DNA from: Capronia americana
Lineage: Eukaryota; Ascomycota; Eurotiomycetes; Chaetothyriales; Herpotrichiellaceae
Reading direction: 5' to 3'
DNA: 64,000 nt
Assembly (NCBI GenBank): GCA_016110215.1
Contig: JADWQD010000003.1
Location: 1,116,001-1,180,000 of the forward strand
Of the stretch, positions 30,130-42,149 are shown in pieces. The position numbers were made by a program, and so were the translations under genes. The notes under the pieces are model-generated. The model was not told the DNA's origin. It searched no databases and saw only the letters and a list, made by a program, of their open reading frames with translations. Every line of letters starts with the position of its first letter. Within the stretch, counting starts at the first letter, position 1.

Positions 30130-33090
30130 TGCGACCTAGATATGACCAATCCGCTTGTTCTTGGTGGTGCTGATAAACGAAAAAGCAAACAGGCTCGCAA
30201 AAAGGCCGGGTTTCTAGGCTGGAGGGCAACAGAGAGAAAATGAGCCGCAGAGTTTGCGGATATTTTCTAGTATAAAGGTGTGCGTGCAGTCCTCTTACGG
30301 TGCCTATGTCGGTTGGTGTACTTGAAGTCGTCCTAGTCGGGGGTTGTGGCGCAGAGAGTTGAGTTTGCAACCAAACCTTCCATCATGAAATCGGTATCCG
30401 TGCGATTGGTTTCCGTCCCGATCTTTCTTGTCCAAGTGGTAGCATTGTTTTAGGAGGCTGAGCCCTGGCGACCCGACAGCCGCTATCGGCTTGAACTCAG
30501 TCCTCGTAGCAGCACAGCAGCCTGTTCGGGATGCCGCATATTTTGAAGCAGCAGGAGACACGGAGTACCAAAGCCAAGTGAGAGTCGCGGCTCCGCGTCC
30601 GTCTCCGACCCTCGATTGAGTTAGGACAAACCGGCGGTTAGTAGAGCGTCAGACCGGGCACTGCAGTGATGATCCGTCTCAATCGCCGTCGACAACCATT
30701 TCCCGGATCCTGATTCAAGTAATGGTGATAAGTGCCCTGCACTGCCGTGTCCCCAACTGCAAGCGCAGCTCGCAAACGGGTATGCCCTGCTTTGCGCTGT
30801 CACAGCGCTCTAGACTTGCTAGTTGTCTTTGCACATCGTGAATCTCGAGGCCAACGAACATCGAGCCATCGGAGGCATCCAGTGGCGTCGAGAAGCCCGG
30901 CTCTCGTCCCCCGCGTCCTTTCATGTCTTTCACGTGCGCTCTAGTTATCCCAAACCCCATCCTTCCGAAAGTTGGGGAACCCAATGGTTGCCCTTGCGCC
31001 TATCGTCTTTAGAGAACGGGCAGCGGTTCCAGCGGCATGTGGTCCCACAGGAGCTCTAGACACCACTGGGCCCGCAAAGCGGCCGTGCTTTAGCGAACTG
31101 GACCATGGGCTCACCGGTCGGGTCACAGCCTATCGCAATTGGCGAACCGACCTTGCTTCTTGGGTGCAAAATCTGCCCAAGGTCAATTGATCTCGACATC
31201 CGCTGTAGACGGTCCGTGTCCGGATACTCGTCCTTCGCCGCCAGAGCTGATTCACTAGACTGTTCGAACAAAGCTCGCTCGAACAAGACACTGCCCACCA
31301 CATGGTCCATAGTTTCGGATCCGTCGGGTACTTTACGTCCCAGACGATATGGCACGAGCAAATGATGCCCAACATCCGCAGGACTGCAATTGTCGCCGGG
31401 GCTGTGATCTCGTCACCCCAGCAAAGCCACTTTTCGATGTCAAGTTGCCAGACGTAACATGCGTCTCAATTGCTCCCATTCCTGACTTGTGTGGAACTCC
31501 TCGTCTTGCGGTTCAAGAGCGGCGGCCTGACTGCTTCCTCGCCCAGCCAAGCTGAAAAGAGGCGTCTTCGAAGAAGCCCCGTGGCTAGGTCGACGAGCGA
31601 CAAGGCGCACCTGTTCAGATACTGACAACGCCTCCTGTATTCTGAAAGGTGCCTTAGCATGCAGAGCCGATTACATGGCGCAGCAGAGGGACCTGGAGGA
31701 TTCAACCTCCAATTCGAAGGAGTTATCAGCCCAGGGCCTAAACAATGAGTCCTTGATTCTGGAACCCCGTATAAACAAGTTGTCGATCTCTTAAGGCAGA
31801 CGTCGTATCCGTACCCGGAAGCCCCGTCCTTGTACCTGGCGGAATATCACAAGATGCCACTGTGGTGCGACTCCGTGCGGACCGTCGTCTTGTCTTGTCG
31901 ATCGGCTCGTCGACTCGGTGTGATGTCCAACCATCGCTGACGGACCTGGCAGTCGGCTGCCGTGTGGGCTTTGCATGACGCTCGATGGCTCAATGACGAT
32001 AAATGACATACGAGAAAACCGTCCAGTGAGCCCTGATTGTCCTTGTTGATGTGCGGTTGCCTGGATAGCGGATACGACTGGGCTGGACACACCATTGGGT
32101 CAGCAGCCGGTCGAGCGAGAGCGATGAAGATGGTCTCACGATATGCCTTGTAGGGGAAGTCATGGAGGGGCAAGAATAGTGACTTATTGAATGCCAGGTT
32201 GAGGAACGAAGTCTGTACCTGTGACTGTGTCAGTGATACTTGATCGAGGGATGAAATTTCTGGGGCTGAGGTTTCACAGATGACGCGCGAATCGCACCTT
32301 CCTGCGCCGTCTAGTTGTTCTTGCGGCGAGATCGCTCCTCGGCTTCAGAAGCCGATTGAGGACAGGGTAGAGCTTGAGCAAGCCCGTCGTCGAGCATTGC
32401 AGCCCAATCCCGGCCTCCTTACCTTGGACCTATGGTCGCATCGCAGGCACGTCCAGTGACTACCTGGCAGGATGGAATCCGCGAGGCTAAAACAAGGTAG
32501 CCGTGTCAACACTGGTGTGCCTTCATACGGCGATAGTCAAGAGAGAGCACACAGCATGATTTGCCCGTGAGGCTCTCCGAGATATTTCCTCGGGCGCCTC
32601 ACTTTGAACTTGCACACTCACGTCGATCCACTCACCGCCACAAAGCGACAAGGCGGGGCAAATAAGAAAAGTGCGATATGGCACCTTGGACACCGACTTC
32701 TTTCACACTGTCATTATGGCCCTCCGAGCTCGGGAGACCGAACAAGACGGGCTCTAAAGAGCTATAAAGAATTCGCTGAGATCTCGTCCGACGTGAAAGC
32801 GTTCAGACCAAGTTCCCTCGCTGCCCATATGCAGTGTTGAACCAGGCATCGACCGAGGCACCTCGGATGCCTCTCTACTCAGTGGCAAAGGCATTGATTT
32901 GGGGGTCTCTCGGTCGCCACAGTCGTCTCCTGGTACCCTCCATGTTGGCCTTGAGGGACCAAGGCCAGGCGCCTCCGAGATATATAAAGAGAGCTGAAGA
33001 CCTCTGTACATAAGCAGGCAGACAGCATCATGCAATTGCATACATATATGCCCCCAAACAGCATCTCAGCTCAAGACGCAGCTAACACCT
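30130..33090. other. 3 kb region without a supported gene
   Basis: Many short frames occur on both strands. Minus-strand stretches at 32173-31847, 31361-31056 and 30984-30715 read as coding-like in places but sit in different frames with no clean splice joins and no recognised family, so a decayed multi-exon gene is possible. A perfect TATATAAA lies at 32981-32988 with no convincing downstream gene on the + strand. Confidence 0.3.
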
Positions 33091-34230
33091 TCAAGTTGCT
33101 GTCAGCGATACGTTCACAAACGAAACTTCGGGAAACTGCGGGCTCGGACCCTGGAGCAGCTTGACCTGTTTCGATCCCAGAACCTCTTGGAAGAAGCCTC
33201 CGATATATGATCGGAGGATATTTAACACCCTGACACCGTCGATACTTCCAATCAGCTCTGCTATGGCTGGATCCGAAGTCGGATCGACCCCGACGCTGCT
33301 AGCCAGGACAGGATAGTCGGAGAATGTGCCATGCGCTGAACCATTGACCTGGAGTTGCAATTTCATTCCCTTCAATTGCTGCCAGAATGCAGCCCATGTC
33401 GCGTCGCTGGATTGAGTATGGTTCTGTGCGGCGAAGATCGTGAAGGGGTTTTTTTGGGTCTTGTTCATGGCCTGCCCAGGGACACTGCCGTCCATGTTTA
33501 AGCCTCCGATGAGTCTCGGGTCGAGCAGCATTGCGTTTGCAGCAGTTGCACCCCCCAAGGAGTGTCCGAAGACTCCAACTTGTTTGGTCTTGAACAGCGG
33601 TATCCCAAGCTCTTTTGTCGTGGTCGAGTTGGAAAACGCCTTCAACACTGAGAGCACATCCGCCGTTCTCACGGCAAGCACCTTTTGCAAATCATCTGTA
33701 AACGTTATGTTGCCAGCTGGGATGATGGTGCCGTCTGGAAATTCCACAATTGGAGCATCGTATGTATGATCGATCGAAACGACGTTGAACCCCATGGAAG
33801 CGACCCACTGACAGAGAACGCTGTATGTGAGACGGGAATTGCCGGCTCCGGTAGAGAATAGCAACACAGGAAAGTCGGTATTCTTTGGAGGCGAGGGACA
33901 TGCCTTGAGGCGGAAGGCTTCAAACGTCCCGTTGGGTATTCCTAAAAAGCTTAACGCGGCATCGTGGGCCGCTGCCGTTGCAGGTGGCATGTATGGGATT
34001 TGCTCCGTCTGGCTACAGTTGGCTGGCTGGAAGAGAGATAGCATCAACCGGCGAGGCTCGTTGCAACACGGTGCCAGTGGGTCAACGCGAGAATGATCCG
34101 TCAGCGGAAGTTCGGTGGTGTAGACATTTGAACCTGGAGGAGGGGGCAGAACCATCGACTGACACCAAGCTGCGAGAGGCATGCCAAAGAGGAGTAACAA
34201 GGGAGCCATCATGTAGGCAAGAATGGCCAT
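33091..34230 (-). CDS. Secreted PAF-acetylhydrolase-like alpha/beta hydrolase, 379 aa
   Basis: Single exon. A signal peptide (MAILAYMMAPLLLLFGMPLAAWC) precedes an alpha/beta-hydrolase domain. The nucleophile elbow GHSLGG puts the catalytic serine at 224. The acid is probably D247 (GGLNMDGS) and the base H300 (GSAHGTFSD), the order seen in platelet-activating-factor acetylhydrolase isoform II and related fungal esterases. STGAGNS (126-132) is the expected oxyanion region. Several N-glycosylation sequons support secretion. The substrate is likely a short-chain ester or oxidised phospholipid (inference). M7 or M8 could be the true start with little effect on the signal peptide. Confidence 0.85.
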   Translation of the reverse strand: MAILAYMMAPLLLLFGMPLAAWCQSMVLPPPPGSNVYTTELPLTDHSRVDPLAPCCNEPRRLMLSLFQPANCSQTEQIPYMPPATAAAHDAALSFLGIPNGTFEAFRLKACPSPPKNTDFPVLLFSTGAGNSRLTYSVLCQWVASMGFNVVSIDHTYDAPIVEFPDGTIIPAGNITFTDDLQKVLAVRTADVLSVLKAFSNSTTTKELGIPLFKTKQVGVFGHSLGGATAANAMLLDPRLIGGLNMDGSVPGQAMNKTQKNPFTIFAAQNHTQSSDATWAAFWQQLKGMKLQLQVNGSAHGTFSDYPVLASSVGVDPTSDPAIAELIGSIDGVRVLNILRSYIGGFFQEVLGSKQVKLLQGPSPQFPEVSFVNVSLTAT

Positions 34231-34484
34231 TTCTGCCCGGGGAAGGCTCTGTCGGTGGTGGAGGCTGGACCTTAGGTTCTTGTGTCTCGATTAGGTATAC
34301 CGGAATCAGCTGAACCACCTGGTGATTTTCATGTGGGTGCCGAACTTCCTGTTAAAAAGCACAGTGAATATAATCCATTCAGCTCCATCATCGCTGAAGC
34401 AGAAGAGGACTCCTGCCTACTTATACCAGATATCTCGACGTGTTCGGGCCCCGAAACACGAGGGCATTCGTGTCGATAAAGTGA

Positions 34485-34784
34485 CTACTTGTCTTTCCCG
34501 TCGCCCTGTGACGAGCTGAAGGCAATATTATAGTTCCGGAAGATGGCTTCGTATGCGGGGTCTCCACGCTGCAAATCCTTAATATAGGTCCAAGCAACAA
34601 CAGTCGATTCGTTGCGGAGTGCGTTGTTCGTGTTCGTAGAAATCATTGACAAACCAGTTGTGCCAGACACCCGGTACATCCATCGTCTGTTGATTGTCGT
34701 AAACATCCTGCCGACGCCGTGGCCATTGATGAAGCGCGATTGAGTATCGCCGACGTCCGCGGCACCCACCAGGTGGACGGCCAT
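34485..34784 (-). CDS. Short hypothetical protein, 99 aa
   Basis: An uninterrupted frame starting MAVHLVGAADVGD and ending SSQGDGKDK has coding-like composition (WTYIKDLQRGDPAYEAIF). I do not recognise a family. No signal peptide, membrane segment or intron is evident. It may be an orphan gene, the last exon of a longer gene, or a fragment left by rearrangement. Its promoter side abuts the MRP51 leader region on the opposite strand. Confidence 0.35.
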   Translation of the reverse strand: MAVHLVGAADVGDTQSRFINGHGVGRMFTTINRRWMYRVSGTTGLSMISTNTNNALRNESTVVAWTYIKDLQRGDPAYEAIFRNYNIAFSSSQGDGKDK

Positions 34785-35015
34785 GACGGGGAGAATGTGA
34801 TCAGCCGCACAGCCTTGGCCGCGTCGCCCAAGTAACCTACCATAACCAGAAACTTTGCCGAATATCGATTAGCCTACTAGGTACCGAGTATTGTAACTAG
34901 AAACTTTGCCGAACCGATTGACAACGGAATTCGCAGGTGCTTGCATTTTCCAATAGCTTCAGTCGCACTCATCCGCACACCTTTTCCCATAAGACTGGCC
35001 AGCTATTGTGCAGCA

Positions 35016-36581
35016 ATGACGGCTGCGCGGCTGTCGCCAGCAGCACATCTGCTCCGCACCTCCAGACTCTTCGCGATACCTCCTGCAATATCGCTCCCAG
35101 CTGTAGAACCTTCATCAGAACCCATCTCCTACTCCGACTCCGCCACAACTCCCTATCCAACAAGAGCAGCTATCGAGACTCCACTGGCATCTTTGAATCA
35201 AGGAGACTGGGGACTGAAACGACCACTGCCGGTTAAGACCACAACAAAAACCGGGACCCCCCTGGTCCGATTCCGAAGAGGCATTGACACGCCTGAACAT
35301 GTGGTCGATTTCGAGTCCGCGGCCGACCATGTCCTCACACTGCGAAAATATCAGGAGCTCAATCTCAGAGTAACCCTGCCAGCTCCGAGGAGGAAGTCAG
35401 CACAGGATCAGCAAATCAGTCCTTTCGAGGCCGAGCTTGATCATACGGCCGATCAGCCTCCACCAAGGTTGAACCAGAAAGCTCCTATATCGTGGTTGGA
35501 TCGGAGTGCATCCGAGCGCGCTCAGTATATGCCAGGACATTTGAAGGATGCGTTACTGGAAGTCGAAAAGGAGAGGGTCAAGTTGGAGACTCATTCGATA
35601 CAGCCGCAGGAAACGAACTCTGCACCTTCGCCGCCTGTGGAGACTCTACGAAGATGGCGCTACTCTGGTCCGTATCTGGCTGGCCTGAACGGATTAGAAT
35701 TCGATGCCTTCCTGAAGACCATCACAAGAGAAAAGAGAGCTGCTTTCAGAGAAGTCGTGAAGAATGATCTCGTTGAGAAACGCGCACATGAACAGCGCTT
35801 GAAAGCCCTTGACGAAGGCAAAACCGATGTGTCTTCCCAATCACCCGTTGAAGCCACAGAAGAAGATATCACGGAGCACATGCGCTACTTGCGAAATGAG
35901 CCTGGCAAGTTTGGTCCATTAATTGCCAAATTCTTCGACCTTGCAGACGGGCCGAACCCCTCGTCCGATATGACCGACCCGTGGTCTTATGGACGCGACA
36001 CGATAGCCGCAGACTTGTATCGAGAGTCCGGACCACCTCGTACCCACCCTTCTGCAGGCCTGTCCTATGTCAAGACCGAGGCTTCGGTAGCTAACAGCCC
36101 TGCCACCGGCCCTCGCGCAAGCCGCGAGCCCGTTGCGGCTCGACTGCTCAAGTCGAGACAGATAATGCATAACAAACACGTGCCTTACGTGGGCGTCGCT
36201 GGATTCGTCACTCCCGAACCAGTTGGTGCCACTGCAATAACTGAACAAATCTGGAAATGGGAACCTGTCAAAGATGGACCAAAGCTGGTGGTTGCTCCCA
36301 TTTCTACCAGCGTGTCGCAAGCCGGCAAAGTTGAGATCAAGACGAAGAGACTTCAAGGCTGGGTTGTGGAGAATGAGCTACCAGTCGATCCCACCAAGAA
36401 GCGAACAACTGCAACAATGACCACTCCGGCGAGGACCATGTCATCGCAGTTACCGAGTCTCGACAGTACCGGACCCAGAAGAACCAGGCCGCCGCCCGAA
36501 CCCGAGAGAGACATCAACGAAGAGTTGGACCTCCTGAAGTCGATGTCTAGCTCTATGCGGACGAAGCGCAACCTCAAATAG
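35016..36581 (+). CDS. MRP51: Mitochondrial small-subunit ribosomal protein MRP51, 521 aa
   Basis: Single exon. The protein begins MTAARLSPAAHLLRTSRLFA, a basic amphipathic mitochondrial presequence, followed by the family signature LNQGDWGLKRPLP and the block TPEHVVDFESAADHVLTLRKYQEL. This matches the fungal Mit_ribos_Mrp51 family (bS1m), a component of the mitochondrial 37S subunit needed for translation of several mitochondrial mRNAs in yeast. The C-terminal third is Ser/Pro/Thr-rich and less conserved. The ATG at 35016 is chosen over 34941 because it produces the usual presequence. RPS17 follows 544 bp downstream on the same strand. Confidence 0.85.
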   Translation: MTAARLSPAAHLLRTSRLFAIPPAISLPAVEPSSEPISYSDSATTPYPTRAAIETPLASLNQGDWGLKRPLPVKTTTKTGTPLVRFRRGIDTPEHVVDFESAADHVLTLRKYQELNLRVTLPAPRRKSAQDQQISPFEAELDHTADQPPPRLNQKAPISWLDRSASERAQYMPGHLKDALLEVEKERVKLETHSIQPQETNSAPSPPVETLRRWRYSGPYLAGLNGLEFDAFLKTITREKRAAFREVVKNDLVEKRAHEQRLKALDEGKTDVSSQSPVEATEEDITEHMRYLRNEPGKFGPLIAKFFDLADGPNPSSDMTDPWSYGRDTIAADLYRESGPPRTHPSAGLSYVKTEASVANSPATGPRASREPVAARLLKSRQIMHNKHVPYVGVAGFVTPEPVGATAITEQIWKWEPVKDGPKLVVAPISTSVSQAGKVEIKTKRLQGWVVENELPVDPTKKRTTATMTTPARTMSSQLPSLDSTGPRRTRPPPEPERDINEELDLLKSMSSSMRTKRNLK

Positions 36582-37125
36582 ATGTACAAACCCTGTAGAC
36601 CCAAATCTTCGATTCTCCAATGTACTATAAGCTGTTCCGATCTAAGTCGGTCCAGGTTGAAATCCCAAGTCCAGATCCTCCATATGCTTTGCTAGGCTCA
36701 CTCCGAACCCTAGAGGAATTGCAGTTGATATCAAGAAAACTCAATAGGCAATGAGGTGAAGATACAACGACGCTGGCTTGTTATTGATCCGCCCAGCGCG
36801 AACTTGTAATGATAGGGTCGACAGCATGAAGAGTCAAGACCTGCAGAGTCCTCGAACAAACACAGTAGAGTGTCTAATGCAGTGAAAACTTCGATGGAAA
36901 CCGCGCCTGTAATTGACTTAATTGACGAGGTATGTCCGAGTAGCATGTTACTCCATAAGCAGTCTTTCGAATTCACTAGCGGGTGCTAATCTTATCTCTT
37001 GGCGATCGCCAAGCTTCCACAACCGTTGGCGCACGCAAATTCGTCTCTGCAATACTCTAGCATTCTGCAGACTCCATTGCAATCGACTTCAGCTTTCCCA
37101 CCACATCCCTCACCAAGCCGTCAAG
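36582..37125. promoter_or_regulatory. Intergenic and RPS17 promoter/leader
   Basis: No gene is seen. The stretch just before 37126 is pyrimidine-rich (CTTTCCCACCACATCCCTCACC), as is typical upstream of ribosomal-protein starts. Confidence 0.55.
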
Positions 37126-37759
37126 ATGGGCCGCGTTCGCACGAAGGTCAGTACAGCTGCTCAACTCAATCGACAGCCTCAACAATTTTAACTGACCTGA
37201 TACTCGTGGCCAGACCGTCAAGAAGTCCGCCAAAGTCATCATCGAGCGCTACTACCCCAAGCTCACACTCGACTTCGAGACCAACAAGCGCATTTGCGAT
37301 GAAATCGCCATCATTGCCTCGAAGCGTCTTCGCAACAAGGTACGCAGACACGCGCGCACACGCACCATTTCCAGATCTCAAACTCAATTCTTTTTACACG
37401 TCCACTCCCTTTCTCTCACTGAAGGCGTCTCTTTTAACCACATTCTGACACAGATCGCCGGCTACACCACCCATCTGATGAAACGTATCCAACGCGGCCC
37501 CGTGCGTGGCATCTCATTCAAGCTCCAGGAAGAGGAGCGCGAGCGCAAAGATCAATACGTGCCTGAAATCTCGGCCCTGGACTTCACTCAGAACACCGAG
37601 AGTGGGCAACTGGATGTGGACAGCGATACCAAGGACCTGCTCAAGAGCATGGGCTTCGACAGCATCGCGGTCAACGTCGTGCCGGTCAGCCAGCAGGCGC
37701 CGCAGGAGCGGGGCGGTCGCCGGGTCTTTGGCACGGATAGACCAGGACGACGGGAGTAG
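37126..37759 (+). CDS. RPS17: 40S ribosomal protein S17 (eS17), 150 aa
   Basis: Three exons: 37126-37146, 37214-37339 and 37454-37759. The spliced product starts MGRVRTKTVKKSAKVIIERYYPKL and contains IAGYTTHLMKRIQRGPVRGISFKLQEEERER, diagnostic for eS17. The C-terminus has the fungal Gln/Arg-rich extension. First exon 21 nt and introns of 67 and 114 bp are typical for fungal ribosomal-protein genes. It acts in the small cytosolic ribosomal subunit. Expression is expected to be high. Confidence 0.97.
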
Positions 37760-38568
37760 AGGAGCTGAATTGGAGCGGACGATACGCGAGCGAAATGGTT
37801 CCCATTGACAAATAGCACACATGGATGCACGTACGCATGCGTGCAGTGTCGGCCCTCACTCCTCCGATCGTGATCGATAAGTGCCATCGCGCAGCATCAC
37901 ACAAACGTCAACGGCCTTGAAAGGGGCAGAAGTTATCGCCAATCTCAAAGCGGTGTCGATGAGCAGGCTTTCAGTCTACGCGAAGGAGCATTACCATACT
38001 TGGGGAGCTGCCACCAGAAAAGACAAGATCATCAGGTTCAGATACGCAGCAGACACATCAGAGAAGCCGAAAAGGTATTGAACAAACCCAAGGTGTCGCC
38101 TAGTCCCTCGTGGACGAAGCTTGATTGCCAAAACCTCTTCCCTTCCCACCCATCCCATTGCGCTTGTTTATTGCATGCCCTGTGTCGAAGGAGGGAACAT
38201 TGCATCTGCCAATTGAATGTGGTGTCTCCTACGACTACTACAGACGCGATCAGTCTTTTGCGTCCAGTGTAGCCCGACCAGCCGAACCTGCCTGTCGTTG
38301 TCGATGTGGAAAGATATACCTGCACGCCTTTATGAAACACTGGGACAGCCCAGGCAAACGTGTCTCTCATGAATCTCCCCTTCGGTAGGTGTCGGCAATG
38401 TGAAAAGTAACCTAAATTCTCTCATGATGCACGGTAGTAAGCCAACATCGGATTCAATACATCTGGGTAGTAATGTATATGCCTTCCAAGCCCGATCATA
38501 TCCCTCCCTCCTGAACGCCAATGCGATGCATTATACACAGAACCCCGGCCAGATGTGAGGAGTTGCGC
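37760..38568. other. Convergent intergenic region, no gene seen
   Basis: Between RPS17 and the disulfide-isomerase gene, both of which end here. Short frames only. Confidence 0.5.
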
Positions 38569-40817
38569 CTAATCAGCCTTGCCGTTCGCTGTCCCCAACA
38601 ATCCTTCCTTCCCATCCAAATGGAAATATCCACTGGAATTGCGGCTCAAACTCTTCTTGATCGTCGCTCCATTCTTCAACACCCAGAAGAGCATGAAGAT
38701 ACTGATGATGAGCACACCAAAAGACAAGTACGGATGATACGTCCCGAAATTTCTGATCTGGAAGAAGACATTTTCGAAAGCGCCAATAGTAGATTTTGGT
38801 GTCAGTTTGGGTGGGTTGGCGACGATGCGAGGGAGGGTTTCCAGAATGGAGGTCCGAGAAGGCATGATATAGGCGCCGGAGTCGGTGACGTCCCAATAGC
38901 GGCGGTTCTGGAGATTGTTAGTCTAATTTGGCATGTGCAAGGTGATAGTAGTAGACTCACGTCTTCGTCGTTGATAATGACCCGTTCTCCCTTAGAGACG
39001 TCCACGCCATACGTAGATCTCAGCCACCTCTCCCAGAAAACACCATCAACCCAAGCGAAAGCGACCTGCTTTCTGAAGGTCTCCTCGGTAATACTGATGA
39101 CGCGACTCTTTGCCTGTCTCAGCGCACGTTGATCATTACGATCCTCGGCTTCTTCAATTCTCAACTGCTTCGAGTCGCGAAGTTCTTGCCTTTCGAGTTG
39201 AAAGGCCTGGGTTTGCTTGTCCACCCATTCTAGAGCGGCGTTCTTCAGTTCTCGCCGTGATTGTAAGAATTCATCTGGACGTTCTCGTGAGAGGATACCC
39301 AACACCACATATTTCCCATCCATAAGCTCCTTAGCGTTTGTAGCGGTGAGTTCAGGAACAATAGGAAGCCAGTTTGACTGCATCCAGGTGAGTACGCGCC
39401 GAAAGTCTCTCATGTCCTTGGGAGCCAATGCATTGTAGTAGCTCGGTCGCCCATCTCGTGAGACGAGTAACCTAGGCCATGTTGAGATTTTGAAGCGATT
39501 GGCCAGAATTTCAGAATCCGTCTTAACGATTTTGGCATGCCCGATCAAGCTCAAAGTCAAGCGGTCCAGCGCGGCAAAATCTTCAGAGGTCGTGGCGTCA
39601 TCGAAGAAATAGACAAAGATGACTTCTTCGGTCTCTTCCATCTCCTTGAACGCGGCTGCGTCGACATGCTTGACGTCGCTATCCAGAGCTTTGTTTGCGA
39701 ACGAAAGCAAATCCCCAAGGCCACGAAGACCTTCGTACTCGACACGCTCGCCACCACGGAAGAAGTAGATGGTGGGGTAAGCATTGACTTTCGCATCTTT
39801 GCACAGTCGTGGTGAAGCCTCGCAATTGACCTCGCCGATATTGAGTTTCCCCTCCATCTCCTTAGCCATTTGTTGCCAGGTCGGTGCCAGGTGCTGACAA
39901 TGACCACACCAAGGGACGTAAAACTTGACGAACCATGGATCTTGAGAAGTAGTGACTAGTTTCTGGAAGGATTCCGGAGTAAGAGCCACAGAAGTGCCTT
40001 TCGGATTGGGGTGGACGACGGGCTTCGAACTCAGGGTCTTTCCAGATTTGGCGGTCTCTGAAGCCAGCAGTGCAGTCGTTGTCTCGGTCTCAGCCGCGGC
40101 GGCCTTGTTCTGCTTCTCTCCGGCCGCAGTTCCTGCAGCGGTGTCTTTGTCTTTAGCTAGAGGCTCGTCTGGTTCAGCTGTCCGGTCGACACTCTTCGCA
40201 CCCGGCTGAGGAACATGTACGCCTCCTCTCGGTCTTGAACCGGGCTTTATCTGTTCAAGCTTTTCTTCGACATAGTTGCTGAAGTCAGGCATTGTCCTGC
40301 CCCCGGTGTATTTCTCGACAAACTCGCCATCTTTGTACAGCAAGAAAGTAGGCCATGCTCTTACACCGTTCTTGTCGCAAACGTCACCAAAGGCAATACA
40401 ATTTATCGAAGCGAAGTGGAAGTTGTAGTATCCGTGGAAGCTGTTGGGGGAGAACAGATCGGGCTGTCCAGATTTTGTCATGCCTTGGAGAGGATCCGAG
40501 GTCGCGTAGAATTCGTATAACGTCTGCCACGTCGGCGCAATGGCTTTACAATGGCCACAGTAAGGCGAATAGTGTTTGACCCACCAATATCCGTCTTTAA
40601 TAGTCTCGGCAAATTCGTCGCCCTGTATCTCCTTCATCGGGGGCACCTTGATGCCATTGAAAAGAGTGTAATCCACAGCCTCTCCTCCCTCAGCCGGTGT
40701 TTCGCCATTAACGGCATCATCAGATAACGTTGTGGCCCCTCCTTTTGATCCCGGTGGCGCAGCGACGGAGGTTGAGAAGGCGGCTGCAAGAGCCCATGCC
40801 AGCAAAGCTGGCCTCAT
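38569..40817 (-). CDS. ER transmembrane protein disulfide isomerase-like protein, 731 aa
   Basis: Two exons (40817-38961 and 38907-38569), 53-bp intron. A signal peptide (MRPALLAWALAAAFSTSVAA) leads to thioredoxin domains with CGHC active sites at 87-90 (SPYCGHC) and 304-307 (VPWCGHC). They are separated by a Lys/Ala/Glu-rich linker. Inactive thioredoxin-like folds follow. A single transmembrane helix (PYLSFGVLIISIFMLFWVL, about 676-696) and a short cytosolic tail close the protein. The architecture is that of TMX3-type fungal PDIs, which form and isomerise disulfides in the ER lumen. No KDEL is present because the protein is membrane-anchored. The ATG at 40817 is used because the open frame above it begins at TTG. 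Confidence 0.9.
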
Positions 40818-42149
40818 TACGGAGGCTGTCCTTGAGCGAAGCCCGAATAATGCGACGGAGAATTGGGTTATCGCAAGCAAGGAGACGTATGCGCAGATCT
40901 TGACGTAGTGAGGAATTGCTCACAAGGGGAAACGAATGGATGGCTGATCGTTCGAACGGGAAACAAATTTGAGTACGGAGCGCAGTTTGTACTATGTGTC
41001 TCGCTCAACAAGACAACATGTCGCCCAAGTGGCAAGACGGCATGAGACACTTCGAGGAGAAAGCAACTCGCACCTGCGACCGAAGTCCTTGGCCCCTGTT
41101 CCTCTTTAGGTTTAGAGTACGGAGGAGCATGTCTACTGTCGATCAGACCGCTCTCGACGTCTCAATACGAGTAGTATTCGTATGCAATGTGGAAAGTCCT
41201 GTCACCTTCCCACGTGGCTTTGCCTTGCTGGCTACGGGGTACTCGCCGTAAGGATATGTCCATACCTAGGTACCTAGAAATGCATGTCTACCGAGTATTG
41301 CCATGAAACCGGTACCCTTTCAACCTTGTCGTTCAGAAGGGGGAAACCAACATCTTCCCTTCTGCCCATCACCCAGCCCTTTTGTCTCAAGCTTTAGTTT
41401 ATAGCACACGTGTAGCATCATTTCTCGAGCAAAATAGAACCGTCCCAGCAGCATCGTCATCCCTTGAATATCAGACAGCATTGATATGGATTTCTGTCTC
41501 GGGCGAGGAAGAACAGAAGGTCGAAAGGTTGCCAGTACCCTTTTTTTGCGGGCGGCACGTAGAAGTGATGTCTCTTTTGTGTCCGACTCTCCCTGCCGAA
41601 GGCGTCACTTCCCTTAAATCTCATGTCACTGTGACTTCGTCATCTTGTGTGCCGGCCATCCAGTCACTCCCCGCGCGCTGTGGAAGCGCAAGAAGCTTGA
41701 TAGCCTCAGCACTCCGTCGCCCATGTCCCTCCATCATCCTTGCGATACCTTGGCCACTTAGAGCCATGCATAGATGCAGATTTACCCCGGAATCGTCAGC
41801 GTGATGAGATTCAAGGTCGGTGCTAATACGCACAAGCATCTGAAGCATCTCCAGTGTGCTTTTGCATGCATGTCGGTGTTTATCACGACACCGATCACGA
41901 CAATGACGCAGGTGCCTGACATAATCAGCCGGGGATGGCAGGTCATGCGGGCCTGCGCCATGCTTGCCACCCAATTATCGGTTGATAGCCTAACGATTCC
42001 ATCGCTGCCCACCTGCCCCGAAAGGCCTCTTCTTCTTCCTTCTGAGCGATATCAACAACCGCCCTCTTCCTTCGCATACGGTACCTCGAAGTGGATAGAG
42101 ACCCATCCTCCTCACCCAGATTGACCTCTTTGATAGCGATTCCGACAAG
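40818..42149. other. 1.3 kb intergenic region, no gene seen
   Basis: This includes the divergent promoters of the disulfide-isomerase and NPC2-like genes. GGTACC and AGGTACCTAG palindromes occur near 41270-41310. Frames at 41382-41804 and 41974-41621 lack recognisable features. Confidence 0.45.
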
